The notes below the pieces were generated by a model, which was given only the letters and a program-made list of their open reading frames with translations, was not told where the DNA came from and did not search any database. A stretch of 64,000 nucleotides of DNA from Engraulis encrasicolus (Eukaryota; Chordata; Actinopteri; Clupeiformes; Engraulidae). Shown one piece after another: positions 48,143-60,639 of this stretch (position 1 is the first letter of the stretch; each line of letters starts with the position of its first letter). A program made the translations under genes and the position numbers. The stretch spans positions 39,065,740 through 39,129,739 of the forward strand of contig NC_085875.1 of assembly GCF_034702125.1 (NCBI RefSeq), in the 5' to 3' direction.

Positions 48143-49909
48143 TGCGCTGGCGAGATGGACAGACATGCTGACTGGGGAGTTCTCTGTGGAGTGGACAGAT
48201 ATTTATTTTCCCTGTGAGGTTCCACACACAGGCTCCACACTTCCTGCATATTTCCATGGTTCCCCGAAGTCCAGTGTGGCACCCCCATAATTCTAATTTG
48301 CCACACAATCCCACACGTTCGCTGGACTGGGACCCAATAGAAAAGCTCCGACAGTTTCACACGGCCCCTTCTAAATTTTGGGACAGGCTCTTAGAAAATA
48401 TAAAGGCTCAGCATTATTAGCCCTTGAGGACTGTCATCCCACTGGGAAATGCCCTGTATGCTAGATTACCAGTTCAGGCTTCATCCTGCATGTTTGCTAG
48501 ACTGGCCTGTTTATACGAATTTAGGTGTGTGTGTGTGCGGTGGGCGGGTGTTTGCAGGAGGGACCGCAAACTCAGAGTCCAAATGGACCTGGCCGTGAAC
48601 TCTGATACTGTTACACAATTCATTGTTTTTCACAATTCATTCATTACCAAAACACCACGCGCACACACACACACACACACACCCTATCCTTCCCTTTGGA
48701 GTTTTGGCAGACCCAACAGAAACATCCAATTGTGCAAAACACTGTGTAAAACTGTGTGTTTAAAAAGGGACTTTGTTAGTTATAGTATACCCAGGCTGTA
48801 GTTTTCTGTGACAAAGTCAGCATTGTCTTGTATTCCCTGGCCTCAGTTTCCCTTCTTATTATTAAGTTCCTTTGGCCTAACACCCACGTCAAGGTAAGTA
48901 GTGGTCTTGGTGCACTCACCTCAAGTTATGACATTGCAAAAGAAAAAAAAAGAAAAGCATCTCTCACAAAGGGTTCTGTGCTGGTGCTTGTACTGTATAG
49001 TTCCCTACTCTCTTCTTTCACCAGTCTCTCAGCTGCTCTGTCTCATTTCTCTCTCTTTCACCTCACCCAGCTTGAACGAACAAAAAATACTCTTTTCCTC
49101 CTCTCTTTTCCTTTTTCCTTTCCTTCCTTCACACTTTCCTCCCACCATTTCCTCCTTTTCTTCTCTCACCTCCTCTATTGTGTCATGTCATAGCACGGCC
49201 GCTCCGAGCACAGAGGAGCCGTCTCCACCATCACCACCTACGCAGTCAGTGTTTTGGGCATAAATAGCCTTAGGAGTCTTTTGCAAGGCAGTATGGATAA
49301 AGCAATATCTTCATCTTGGAAAGTGTGTCTACTCTAAGCCAAGCCACATAGTATAGCGAGTCCACAACTGGAGACCCGAAGGAGGTGCTGGAAAGCCCAG
49401 AGGAGAATAACCAGATGAATGACTGCACTCGGGAATTACCAGTGAACCATCCATGCGTCTGGTTGACAAGTGCAGCCAAAGGTTTCTGTCAGAGACTAAA
49501 AAAGGTCAGGAGGAGGGAAAACAGTGACGCGTGCACTCAAAAAAAACCCTGACACATTTAGTTTCTCATTCAGAAAGTGTGTGTGTGTGTGTGTGTGCGC
49601 GCACGCGTGTCTGTGCTTATCTCTCTGCCTGCGTCAAATGGAAGAAAGAGGAGAGAAAGGGGCGTGTGAATATCAAGGGTCACCACTCCTGACTGCCTCA
49701 GTTAAATATGGAGTCATAACATAATTCTGTGTCATCAGTGGTATGACTGCCCTCTTTCTGGGAAGATTTGGGACATTCCCAACAGTGCAAGAATATTCCG
49801 TAGAAAGATAAGCAACACCTCAGATGATATGCAGGGAAGCCAAGAGGGAGGGACAAACAAGTCAGTTGTCCCGGGCCCTAGGAGAGGAGGGGGGCGAGGC
49901 AATTTGAGC

Positions 49910-50722
49910 CAGGGCGTCGAACCGGTTCAAGGAACGAAAACGAAAACCAGAAACTTTTTGTATTTTACAGGGAACAGAAACGAAACCGGAAACGTTATTA
50001 TTTTTTATGTTCTGGAACGGGAACACTTATTTAAAAATAATGGTAACCGGTTAATACCGGTTAATACCGTTCCTCAAACAAACAAACAAAGTCATTATTT
50101 GCCTGCGCACGTTACTATGGCGGCTGAGGTTCACGTCCTGTGTGACAGACATTCTCTGACTGAATGGAGAGAGAGCTGTAGATTACAAAGTCTTCACTCC
50201 ACATCTTAAATAAGAGAAACCACTGTCATACAAAAGGACAGAGTTTGCATTGCATTATTGTAAGACATTGCAGGGAAGTGCGTGCAAAGCGCACCGACAA
50301 TGTTCGGCGTCATTGGGCTTCCATGGCCGCTTCAAATATGCACAAACTCACAATGTCCATCATAATGCTCCCCGTTACCCAAGTCAGCGTGGAGCGCACA
50401 TTTTCATCATTGAGGTTTATTCTCTGCTTCTCCGCTTAGGTTGTCCCTGAATGAACAAAATTCTGGAGGATATTCTTTTCATCCGCTTGAATAAACAGTT
50501 TTGAATGTAGGCTGACTCATTTGCACTTCCGTCTTTCTTTTTTAACGTCAGTTAGGCCTATGGGGAATAATCAGCTGACCGGAACGAAATTAACCGTTCC
50601 GGGAACAATAATTTTTGGTTCTAACCGGTTCGGGAACGTCAATATATTGGTGGAACTCAGAACCGGAAACGTTATAATTCCGGAACGGAACGTTTGGAAA
50701 AAAATAACAGTTCAAAGCCCTG
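49910..50722. mobile_element. hAT deletion derivative, 813 bp, with hATC remnant
   Basis: Ends CAGGGCGTCGAACCG and (complement) CAGGGCTTTGAACTG are imperfect inverted repeats. A perfect 8-bp duplication, ATTTGAGC, lies at 49902-49909 and 50723-50730. The interior has many ACCGG and GGAACG motifs, and a plus-strand stretch near 50330-50425 that encodes VTQVSVERTFSSLRFI, the signature of a hAT dimerisation domain. Confidence 0.88.
50245..50439 (+). pseudogene. hAT transposase C-terminal dimerisation remnant
   Basis: The frame ends with MLPVTQVSVERTFSSLRFI then a stop. VERTFS is the conserved core of hATC domains. The catalytic part is absent, so it is a relic. Confidence 0.6.
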
Positions 50723-50999
50723 ATTTGAGCCCACATTACATTGTATGTATTGGGAGGGGTACAACTTCAGATGACCTTGTCCCAGTTCTGGCCAAATCTC
50801 TCAGCGACCCTGGTGATATGGGCTGTGGGTGGCCATTAGGCAATAATCTGAAACTGTGAAGACGAGGTCTGTCGTGTTTCAAAAGTACACTGACTCGCTC
50901 GCTGTGTCCTCTGGGAAGGCCATAGAGAGACCTTCACTTCCTCTAGCCGTGAAAGATCAATAATTAAATCAGGCGTAGATTCACATTTGGCGAGAAAGT

Positions 51000-51006
51000 G
51001 TGTGTG

Positions 51007-51038
<32 letters not shown>

Positions 51039-51065
51039 TGCGTGCGTGTGTGCGTGTGTGTGTGT

Positions 51066-51100
<35 letters not shown>
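51000..51100 (+). repeat. (GT)n-(GCGT)n-(GA)n compound array
   Basis: GT to 51020, about seven GCGT units, GT again, then GA from 51070. Confidence 0.93.
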
Positions 51101-51104
<4 letters not shown>

Positions 51105-51109
51105 AAGAG

Positions 51110-52250
51110 GGCAAGAAAGAGAAGGAAGGAGGGTGTTTGCTTTCACTGTTACCTGAGCTTCCTGGAAAAATATATAGTCACAGAAGTAATTCCACATTTC
51201 AGTAATGGAAAATCAGAGCACAAAGTTTACAGAACTTCACCTCAGAGACAAGAAATTATTTTCACTCCCAGCAGTGCTGTGTCTTTTGAATATTTTACAC
51301 TCCACATCCTCCCGGGTCGAGGAAGACCTAAAGTCTTGGTATCAGGGCGACGTTCACTCGGGTAACTTATCCAAAGTGGTGATCTTCGCATATATAATAC
51401 AGCAGAATAGCATTTATTATTGATAAAAGTTATGCTAAGTGAGGGTTTCTAGAGAGTCCACAAGGACCGACGAACTTGTTAAAAAAATGTACTATCTGCA
51501 TGAAACACATTCATCAGGAACTGTTTTTTGAATTTTTAGAACCAGGCATGCATATTTGAAATATTTTAATTAAGGGGAAAAAAAGAACTCCGTGCTTGCC
51601 ATTTGGACATAGGGGCGGGTATATACCCTTGAATTAGAAGCTGTTTCATTCCAGTCAACCATTCCAGTTCTGTGTCGGGCCTGGCCCAAATGAAATATAA
51701 TCCCCATTGTTATGAAAAACCACATCCTGCATTCCAAAATTAAGGAGGAGGAGGGGGAGAGAGGAGGGGAAAGAACAGAAACTTTCACTCTCAAAAAAGT
51801 GAGAAAAATCCGCCCTGTGAAGTACTGCACTGCAGTGCACGCCCCTCCCAAACAGGGTCTTTCAAAAAGATTCAAAACACCCACGTCTTGAGTCTGAAGT
51901 CCCCCCCACCCCACCCCCACCCCCAAAATGGCTCCCTGAGGTCCGGCTAAACTGTCTTGTCTTCTGCAAGTATACGCTGTAACAGGCTGACTTTTGCTGG
52001 CCCCATGGGCGTCCCTAGACAGGAGAGAGGTGAGAGGGTTCGCTCACTCACCCACCCCTACCCGCACCCCCATCACCCCACCACCACCACCACCCCCTCC
52101 TCTGCTTACCTACAACCCACTCGCCCACCAGTACCAGCACCTCCACCCACCATCCACTAACCACTATAACCCGCTCGGTCAGAGAGGCCCCATGCGTCTC
52201 ACTTTGACCCCCACCACTCTGCTCCACCCACCCCATCGGGGGTCGTAAGC
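51110..52250. other. No gene seen
   Basis: Includes a CCACCACC-rich stretch at 52050-52160. Frames are short and lack motifs. Confidence 0.5.
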
Positions 52251-52285
52251 GTAACTTTTGGTTGCCATGCCAATGCAACTGTGGC

Positions 52286-52488
52286 ACTGCTGTGCTGTGC
52301 TGTGCTGCGTTATGTTTTGCTGTGCTGTATGTTGTGTTGTGCTGTGCTGTGCTGTGCTGTGCTGCGCTGCGCTGCGCTGCGCTGCGCTGTGCTGTGCTGT
52401 GCTGTGCTGTGCTACGTTGTCCTGTGCTGTGCTGTGCTGTGCTGTGCTGTGCTATGTTGTCCTATGCTGTGCTGAGCTGTGCAAGGGG
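52286..52488 (+). repeat. (TGCTG)n pentanucleotide array
   Basis: About 38 units of TGCTG with TGCGC-type variants clustered at 52362-52388 and CTATG/CTACG variants elsewhere. Confidence 0.93.
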
Positions 52489-52670
52489 GTAAACAGCAGC
52501 AGCTGGTTCCAATTGGGCTGCGTCACAGGGAGGGCATGTATGCACCCCACTCCTCTCCTCTCCACTCCGGCACGCTCTGGACTGGAGGGTGGACGGTTGG
52601 AGTGGGGTGGTCTTGGGGGGTGGCGTTTGTCGGGAAGGCTCTGAGCAAGACCTCCCCTCTTTCTCTCTGG

Positions 52671-53330
<660 letters not shown>

Positions 53331-53707
53331 ACTGTTTAATATTCTTTACGACTGCAGCAGTGCTGCACAGGCAGGCAGGCCGGGCCCCGTCACCAGAGAG
53401 CCTGGCCATTAAGAGTAATTAAAGCCCAGATAAATGAATGGACCCTGCAGAAAAAAAGGGAAAGAAGAAAAAAGCCATAGCCCTCGGGTTTCTACTGTGT
53501 CCCGTCCTTGTGTCGGCCTGGCCGTCCGTCTGTCTGTCTATTTCTCTCTCATGATGAGATGATGAGGCCGCTCGTCTGAGTGTCCCTGCCTCCAGAAAGG
53601 AAATGGACACCGGGCGGCGTGGGACTCTGGAGAGACTCAGCGGCACTCCCCTCTGCTGCACCGCTTGCTAACACTCCATATAGGGCCCCCCAAAATCTGA
53701 TGAGCGT

Positions 53708-53945
53708 TGTGTGTGTGTGTGTGTGTGTGTGTGGTGTGCGTGTGCGTGTGCGTGCGTGTGCGTGTGCGTGTGCGTGTGCGTGTGCGTGTGCGCGTGCGCG
53801 TGCGCGTGCGCGTGAGCGTGAGGGTGACTGTGAGTGTCTTGGGTGTGTGTGAGCGTGCATACATGTGTGTGTGTGTGTGTGTGTGTGTCCGTGCGTGCGT
53901 GCGTGCGTGCGTGCGGTGTGTGTGTGTGTGTGTGTGTGTGTTTGT
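53708..53945 (+). repeat. (GTGTGC)n/(GCGT)n alternating purine-pyrimidine array
   Basis: Units GTGTGC and GCGTGC dominate 53731-53812, GTGC units at 53889-53913, and GT runs elsewhere. Nearly all R-Y alternation. Confidence 0.93.
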
Positions 53946-54042
53946 GGGGAGGAGTGGGGAGAGATATGGGAGCCCGGGACGATGAATAATTCATAAAGGC
54001 AAAAAGAGAAAGAGGATCTGGAAGATTTTGGGAAATGGTAGC

Positions 54043-54044
54043 CG

Positions 54045-54104
<60 letters not shown>

Positions 54105-54220
54105 GGCAGGCAGGCTGGCAGGCAGATAGACCGACTGGCAGGCAGGCGGGCAGGCAGGCAGATAGACCAACAGGCAGACACAGACAGACAGACAGACACA
54201 GACAGACAGACAAACAGGAG
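54043..54220 (+). repeat. (GACA)n and (GGCA)n tetramer array
   Basis: About 16 GACA units, then GGCAGGCAG and GATAGACC blocks, then GACA again. Confidence 0.93.
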
Positions 54221-54284
54221 AAGGCAGAAGGAGAGATAAACAGATGCAGACAAGGGTATGGTGGATTAAAGGTGAGGACAGATA

Positions 54285-54470
54285 GTAGTGGAGTAGAGTA
54301 GATAGAGTACTTTTATTAATCCCGAAGGAAATTAAGCAGTCTGTCAGTTTACGTAAATACATGTACACAAATACAAAAACATACACAAAGACCCAATGCA
54401 GGTTTAAGGCCTGGTAGGGTATGTTACACACATACACACACTGATACAGTAGAAGAAGGCAGGGGTGGGG
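54285..54470 (-). mobile_element. LINE 3' end fragment
   Basis: Minus strand contains AATTTCCTTCGGGATTAATA followed by AAAGTACTCTATCTAC, the usual terminus of a teleost LINE 3' UTR. The upstream sequence in that orientation is non-coding. Confidence 0.6.
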
Positions 54471-54651
54471 TGGTGTACAGCTCTGCTGCTGCTGCTGCTG
54501 CTATGTTTTTCAGTAAGCCACTGCACGCTGTGTGCTGACGTGGTCCATGGGTGAGGCAGCAATGTGATCACCTCAATAAGAGAAGGATGCACAGGAATAA
54601 ACACATATGCTTTTCCACACACACATACATGGACACAGTCACAGTCACACG

Positions 54652-54778
<127 letters not shown>

Positions 54779-54899
54779 CCACCTCTCTCTGCTCCGCCAA
54801 CTCTTACGTCTGCAGGGTAGTATAAGTAGTGGCCTAGCTATGAGACAGAGTGTGTGGACACACACAAGATAGTCGCCTGAGGGTTCAATTATAAAATAA

Positions 54900-56000
54900 A
54901 GAGTATGTGTTGCCATAGCAATTCACAATTAAGGTCAGATTAGACTTCAGCAACTGCGAGCGTGAAAAGTCGCGTGGGAGTGGCCACGAACCAATTTTGT
55001 ATTCATGCATCTGCGAGCTCTGCGAGGTCCGAGGTCTCGTTGCCAGCCACATTTGAAATTGCGCGATTAGGCTACTTTCACTACATTGTAAGCACTGCGG
55101 TCATTATTAAACAATGTTGCTTTCTATCCCGGTTAGCTAGGTATTTTCACACAAATTGCAAAGGCAATGCAGTGGTATCATTATTTGACATACCCAGTCT
55201 GTTTTCACGAGCAGAAAATGCAAGCATGTAAAGACAGTTGATTCTGCCGATGTGTGTTTACATTCGGTGGAGGAACGGTAGTAAAACCGCAGGCATTGTG
55301 CCACGAGTGTTCAACTGATGCATTTGTTACTTAGCTTAGCTTCGTGTATTTACACACATTTACACACAAGGCATTAATAAAGTTTTTAACAGAATACAGC
55401 TCTGCTCTCGCAAACTACTGGCATTGCGCTGCCACAAGAACAGAACAAGGAAGTAGCGAGACGACCAATCATAGTGCCTTTTTGTCTGCGTACTCCGCGT
55501 CCGTCCGACGGATAGTTAGAATTTTTTCGAGGCGCTAGACGACGGGCGCAGAGCCTCTGAGAGGGGGGCGTGGACTCGCATAGACAGAAAACGGACGGAC
55601 GCAGATTCTATGCGAGCGAAGCATAAATCTAGCTTTACTCCACCATAACTGTTTTGGTTTCCTTGGCACCATGAGCGAGTAACGATTACGGCAGCTAGCC
55701 TCCAGAATGGACATTGGACATGGACTGGACAAAATAAACCCCAACCATGATTGTTACTAGCCTGTCTCTATTCTTCTTCATATAAGGCACTGGACTTGGT
55801 GGTATATTGTGTTAGGTCAGAGGGGCCCTCTGAGAAAGTAGCTAATTGTTTCATTTTCGCAGTGTTTGCTTACACTGCCTTTGCTATGCCTGTCTGTACT
55901 TGTGCAGTCACACAAGTAATTGCGGTAGTGCTGAAGCTGCACTCTGAAAATATTTGCCAGTGAGTTTCGCAACGCTTCACATGGCCCGTGGTATTCACCA
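54900..56000. other. CpG-enriched repeat-like region
   Basis: The segment 55440-55640 is unusually rich in CG (GTCCGTCCGACGGATAG, GACGGGCGCAG). It contains inverted words around ACGGACGGACGCAG and TCCGTCCGACGG. Possibly a DNA transposon end. No coding region. Confidence 0.4.
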
Positions 56001-56003
56001 TAG

Positions 56004-56004
<1 letters not shown>

Positions 56005-56044
<40 letters not shown>
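56005..56044 (+). repeat. (CT)n microsatellite
   Basis: About 19 CT units; a (GA)n of about 36 units follows at 56230-56301, inverted relative to it. Confidence 0.94.
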
Positions 56045-56046
<2 letters not shown>

Positions 56047-56228
56047 CAGTCTCTCAGCTTATTTAAAAGTGTAAATTTGCCCTTTAATACTTCTAAGTAT
56101 TCAAGGTTGACTTCTGGGAGAGCACCTGCCTCGGGTTCATTGGAGGGCCCAGTTTTTTTTTCTTTTGGTGGCTTTCAGGGTTTTTAGTGTTGTTCCCTCC
56201 TTCATCCAGCTGCTCTATATTTCCACTC

Positions 56229-56229
<1 letters not shown>

Positions 56230-56301
<72 letters not shown>
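56230..56301 (+). repeat. (GA)n microsatellite
   Basis: About 36 GA units. Confidence 0.95.
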
Positions 56302-56303
<2 letters not shown>

Positions 56304-56552
56304 AAGTGGGCTGTATAGGCCTTACGGATAAAAAGCAAAAGCGATAGTCTCACTGAGGCAGATAACGCAGGCGCAGGTGTGTGTAAATGGCTTTTCCGCC
56401 TCTCCTCTCCTCTCCCCTCATACGGAAAGAGTTATTTGCATAGGAGGCCCCCATCTCCTGTCATGCCATTAAACGGAGCTGGCTGAGAACAAGTAATGGC
56501 AAGCCTGTTTAAGACAGTAATGCTGAGCACCATTAGCAAATCCTGAAATGTA

Positions 56553-56705
56553 GAAGCAGGGCCGCTGACAGATTTGTGCGGGCCCACGACAAAGTGATCT
56601 GAAAGGGTCCCAAACCATTTTGAGGACGCAATTCTAGGCCTCCTTTCTCCCTGGGCCCTGGCCAAGTGACCTCTTTTGACATCCCCCTCCCATTGGCATG
56701 CCTGT
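56553..56705 (+). repeat. Interspersed repeat family D
   Basis: GCAGGGCCGCTGACAG, CGGGCCCACGACAAAGTG, then CTCCCTGGGCCCTGGCC. Diverged but in the same order as 46890. Confidence 0.55.
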
Positions 56706-57184
56706 GTAGTGTGTAGAGGTTCTCAGGGATTCCTATTTCTCTACTTCGCTCACTTCGTTGAAAGTGCTGCGAGAGAGGGAAACCATTTGACCTCTTGATG
56801 CCTCAAGGTCATATCTGTCAGCGAGCATCACCGGGCCACCACAGTGCATGGATGTAATCTGTGGCCCATCTTAATTGAGACAGCGAGTGGAATGGCGCGT
56901 AATTGTGCTAGGTTCAGATAAACAGTCTTACAGCTTACTGTATAGCCGCCATTGGGTACGTGAAGGTCAAGTGCAAATACAGTGATCTGATTTTCATTGA
57001 TTTTCTTTTTTTTTGCGGGGCCTCTCATAGACGATGAAAGTGCGAATAAAGTGCCAGATGCGATAAGACTCTTTTGCGAGAGAGAGAATGGGGTCAGAGA
57101 GCTGAGATATATGAGCTGATATGGCACTACACTTTTGCCGTCATAAATACAGAAAGCACCCACATTTCTATTTTGTTTGTTGGC

Positions 57185-57250
57185 CAGGAGAGAGGAGGGG
57201 AGAGGAGAGGAGAGGATAGGAGAGGAGAGGTGAGGAGAGGAGAGGAGAGA
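57185..57250 (+). repeat. (GGAGA)n pentamer array
   Basis: About 12 units with one GATAG variant. Confidence 0.92.
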
Positions 57251-57259
57251 GAATCTTGT

Positions 57260-60200
57260 CCGATAGATGGCCAGCATTCATGGTTTATAGCTGTACTGGA
57301 AAACAGTCGTTTTTAAGATTTGAGCCCACCACAGTCCATGTCCCGTCACAATAAATAATCATGTTCTCATTAACAGCTTGAGACAAAGCTGTTAGGGATG
57401 TTTTGGGCCCATGGTCAAGGGTTATGTTTATCATGTTGCCTAAGACAGAGGTGAATCATGCATAGTATCAACAAGTACGCCTCCACTATACAGTAGGTTT
57501 GTAAAACAAGCAAGACTGAATATTATTCTCAAGGGTATGAAAAAGTGGCATGATCTAAAGATGCAGATTACTTAAAGCAGAAATATCTGGCAGCTTTAAG
57601 TCAACATTACATATTAACCATCAGAGCTCACAAGACACCTTGTCTGACATTAATAATTAAACAGAATTGGGGTTTTGATCCTGTTTGCCTATAGGCTACG
57701 GCACACCGCAAGATTATAGTAACCTGAAAAAGACACAAAAGGCAGGGCATTATACCACAGAGTGTATTAAATATTAAACTGGTACTTTGGCAGTTGCTAT
57801 AGTATAAATGACATTCGAAAAGAAAACAAAATGAGTTGGCCACATAACATTAAACATACTAAATGACTTGAGCACATGGCAGTAAAACCATACCATTGCA
57901 GTCATTAGATGTCGACTGTCTGGTATATGTTTTGCATGTCTGTCGCTTTACAGCCCCCTGATAACCTATAAAAACTAAGAACAGCACCAGCATACCAGGA
58001 GTACCAGGTTTGAAGGCCCCTGTAAAAAAAAAAACATTATCCGTGTCCTCTGGCACTGTGCTCTCTCTCGTTTGTAAGCATGTTAACTGCATCAGATGTG
58101 ACAGAAACAACAAACCTGGGGTCATCTTAACAGGGCCCAACCTTTGAGCCATGAGGAAGTGCACTTTGTCATACGCACGGTACATGCACACAGCCCCCTC
58201 GTTCAACCCCTGCAGCATTCAGAGTTCCTTTAGCCAGCTCAAATTCCAGGTCCTTGTTCTTGCTCATATTGACTGAGTGGCCATCAGCCAAGTAGGAACA
58301 CAGGGATCTTGTCTCAGCCTCCCCATTGGCCGCTTGACAGTTTTGCTCAAAGGATGTAAAAAAAAATCTCTCCTTTTTTTCTATAAGCTTGTGAACCATT
58401 TTGTATGTTGTGTTATGCAGCTCTCTCTCCCCCCAACAACACGTCTTTACAAATGCTCAGACAACTTGGGGAGCTGTGATCTGTGCTGCTGGAAGGGGCC
58501 AAGGCTGACAACAACATAAACGAATGAACAGGGAGCGAAATAATGTAAACTCCTCAGCCTGCCTTTCTTCCTGTTCTCTCCATTTGGCCAGACACGACTT
58601 TGAGTCCACTCCCAAACACACAATGAAAAACACTCCAACCTATATTTGGACAAAGACACAATTATGCCTAATTTTACCAAAATGTGACAAGAAGAGTGGT
58701 CAAATATTCAAAATCCATTTACAGTGCATATCCACGAAATATGAGACTTCAAATAAATAAATGCCCTCTCTACTTCAGACCCTGGGGCACGGAACAGGCC
58801 TGTCTTGATATAACGGGTTAGTGGCTAGAATTAATCCTGTTAAAGTCATCCTCTGACTTCCTCAGTAGCACTTCCTTTTTAGCAAATGACAGATTGGTAA
58901 GTTAAGACAATGGGCTAAAGAGGATTCCCCCATTCTGAAAAAGGATAGGGTTGAGCGACTACGTCATCTGTCAGGAGTATTTAGCCTTGAGGATGAGGCT
59001 GCATCTAATCCATCATATGGATCCTCTTTTGGGGCAATCCCTTCACTATCTTATGTTGCTCTCTGCAGTCATATCAGCTTCATTTCACAAGACAAAAAAG
59101 CCCTGCAAAACAATGCAGAGGATGGCAGGAAAAATATTGTGAAATCAACTAAATTATTTTATACATTAAATAACTTACAATTACCAAAAAAAACAAAAAT
59201 AAGCTAAACAAAGTGGAATCAGTTTCTTCTTTACAATGTTTATATATGTATTATGCTTTCTGTAGTACTTGAATGGTTTTAGGAATGCACCAATTTCATC
59301 GAGTTGTGAAACCGGTTGCACAGAAAAAAATAGTGTGGCACGGCCCATATCAGGGGGGCCTTGACTGGAATCTACCGGTATATGGGGGGCCTTGGCATGG
59401 TAAAGTTTGGGAACCCCTGCTCTAGGCTATATAGCCTACTCGAGAGGACAGTGTAGCCTACAACAGACAGTACACTGATAATTAACAATCATTATACAAT
59501 AATTATCAGAGAAAAAAAACCTGATCCTGAACCTGAAAAATATAGGCTTTTACCCTTACTCTATATACAAAAAGTAGGCCTAACTAGCCTTAGGCAACAG
59601 TATTAATTTCATCATCCTTTTTTTTTTTTTTTGCTACACTCAGCAATGTGATGTAGCCTACTCTCAAAATCTACTGTGCTGAAAAAGCTGACAGGCAAGG
59701 CTGTTGAGTTTGATTGAATTATTAATGTTCAAGACCCATTCATAGCCGTGGGAGCCCCATGCACAATAATTTAGAATGGAAAAGAATAAAGTTGAGTGAT
59801 GAAGCCTCAGATAGAACTGATGCCATTTAATAGACTAGGCCTACCAGTAGGCCTAACACAAGTTCTTGATATTTAATTCACAATACTCTGTGCAATTGTG
59901 TTTTTCTCTGACCTGTAGGCCTAGGACACATCTGAATGCGACATTTGTATCGCTACTTAGGCCCATATATGAATGTCTATAGTCCGACTAAGCCTTGGAT
60001 AGGCCTATGTTTATAGCATCAGATTTAAATAGTTAGGCTACTTCACTTTCACTATCTGGCTAATTATGTTGTCATTGAAGTTCAGGGGATTTTAAGTTAG
60101 GCAATTCTTGGGAATTGTGGCATAATCATATTCAACAGAAATCCCACTGTAGTATCAAACATTCCACTGTCATCAAGTAGTCTATAAACAATGCAACTAA
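57260..60200. other. No gene seen
   Basis: AT-rich intergenic DNA with one hAT fragment (59335). Frames of 60-120 codons show no domain. Confidence 0.5.
59335..59423 (-). mobile_element. hAT MITE end fragment
   Basis: On the minus strand it starts AGCAGGGGTTCCCAAACTTT and continues into GGCCCCCC runs, a common teleost hAT MITE terminus. The other end is not recognised. Confidence 0.5.
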
Positions 60201-60211
60201 TCGCCTTTCAG

Positions 60212-60213
<2 letters not shown>

Positions 60214-60248
<35 letters not shown>

Positions 60249-60252
60249 AAGA
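60214..60252 (+). repeat. (GA)n at the edge of the candidate promoter
   Basis: About 16 GA units then GAAA units. Confidence 0.92.
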
Positions 60253-60313
60253 AACACACAAATCTTCAAACGTGTTTTCCTCAACGATTGCGCCGCAGCC
60301 ATGAGCGAGAGAC

Positions 60314-60328
60314 GCGCCCCCTGTACAG
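60314..60328 (-). promoter_or_regulatory. CTCF-like motif in the candidate promoter
   Basis: Minus strand CTGTACAGGGGGCGC matches the right half of the core. Confidence 0.35.
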
Positions 60329-60639
60329 AGTCGAATGGAAAAGTTACTGGGGGAGAAGGAGAGAGTGAGTGAGAGCACAGGATCCATCCTCGTCGCCATT
60401 ACCGAGTGGAATGAGAGGGGAGGGAGCGAGTCTCGGATTACACGCATACCACTATTGTAGTTAAATTGCAAGATAAAAAAAATACGTTTAAGTATTTCAT
60501 ATAGACGAACCTTCTTCATGGACAAGACATGCCAAGGATAATATTTTAAGGACGAAACCGTGGAAATAAAAGAAGACACTTGGAATGCTACCTCTTTTCC
60601 GTAGTATCGGGAGCTGGGAGCGACCATGTTAGGTAGGGG

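Larger units (their letters stand above)
49836..50830 (+). repeat. Interspersed repeat family D, interrupted by the hAT at 49910
   Basis: The left half (49836-49909) ends in GCAATTTGAGC. The right half resumes at 50723 with ATTTGAGCCCACATTACATT and GATGACCTTGTCCCAG, exactly where family D continues. Confidence 0.65.

Noticed and set aside
48424..48801. 125-codon frame as a coding gene
   Set aside because: Short CA/GT-derived stretches, no domain and no splice context.
51570..51926. 118-codon minus-strand frame
   Set aside because: Its glycine-rich start comes from a CCCCACCCC tract and the rest has no motif.
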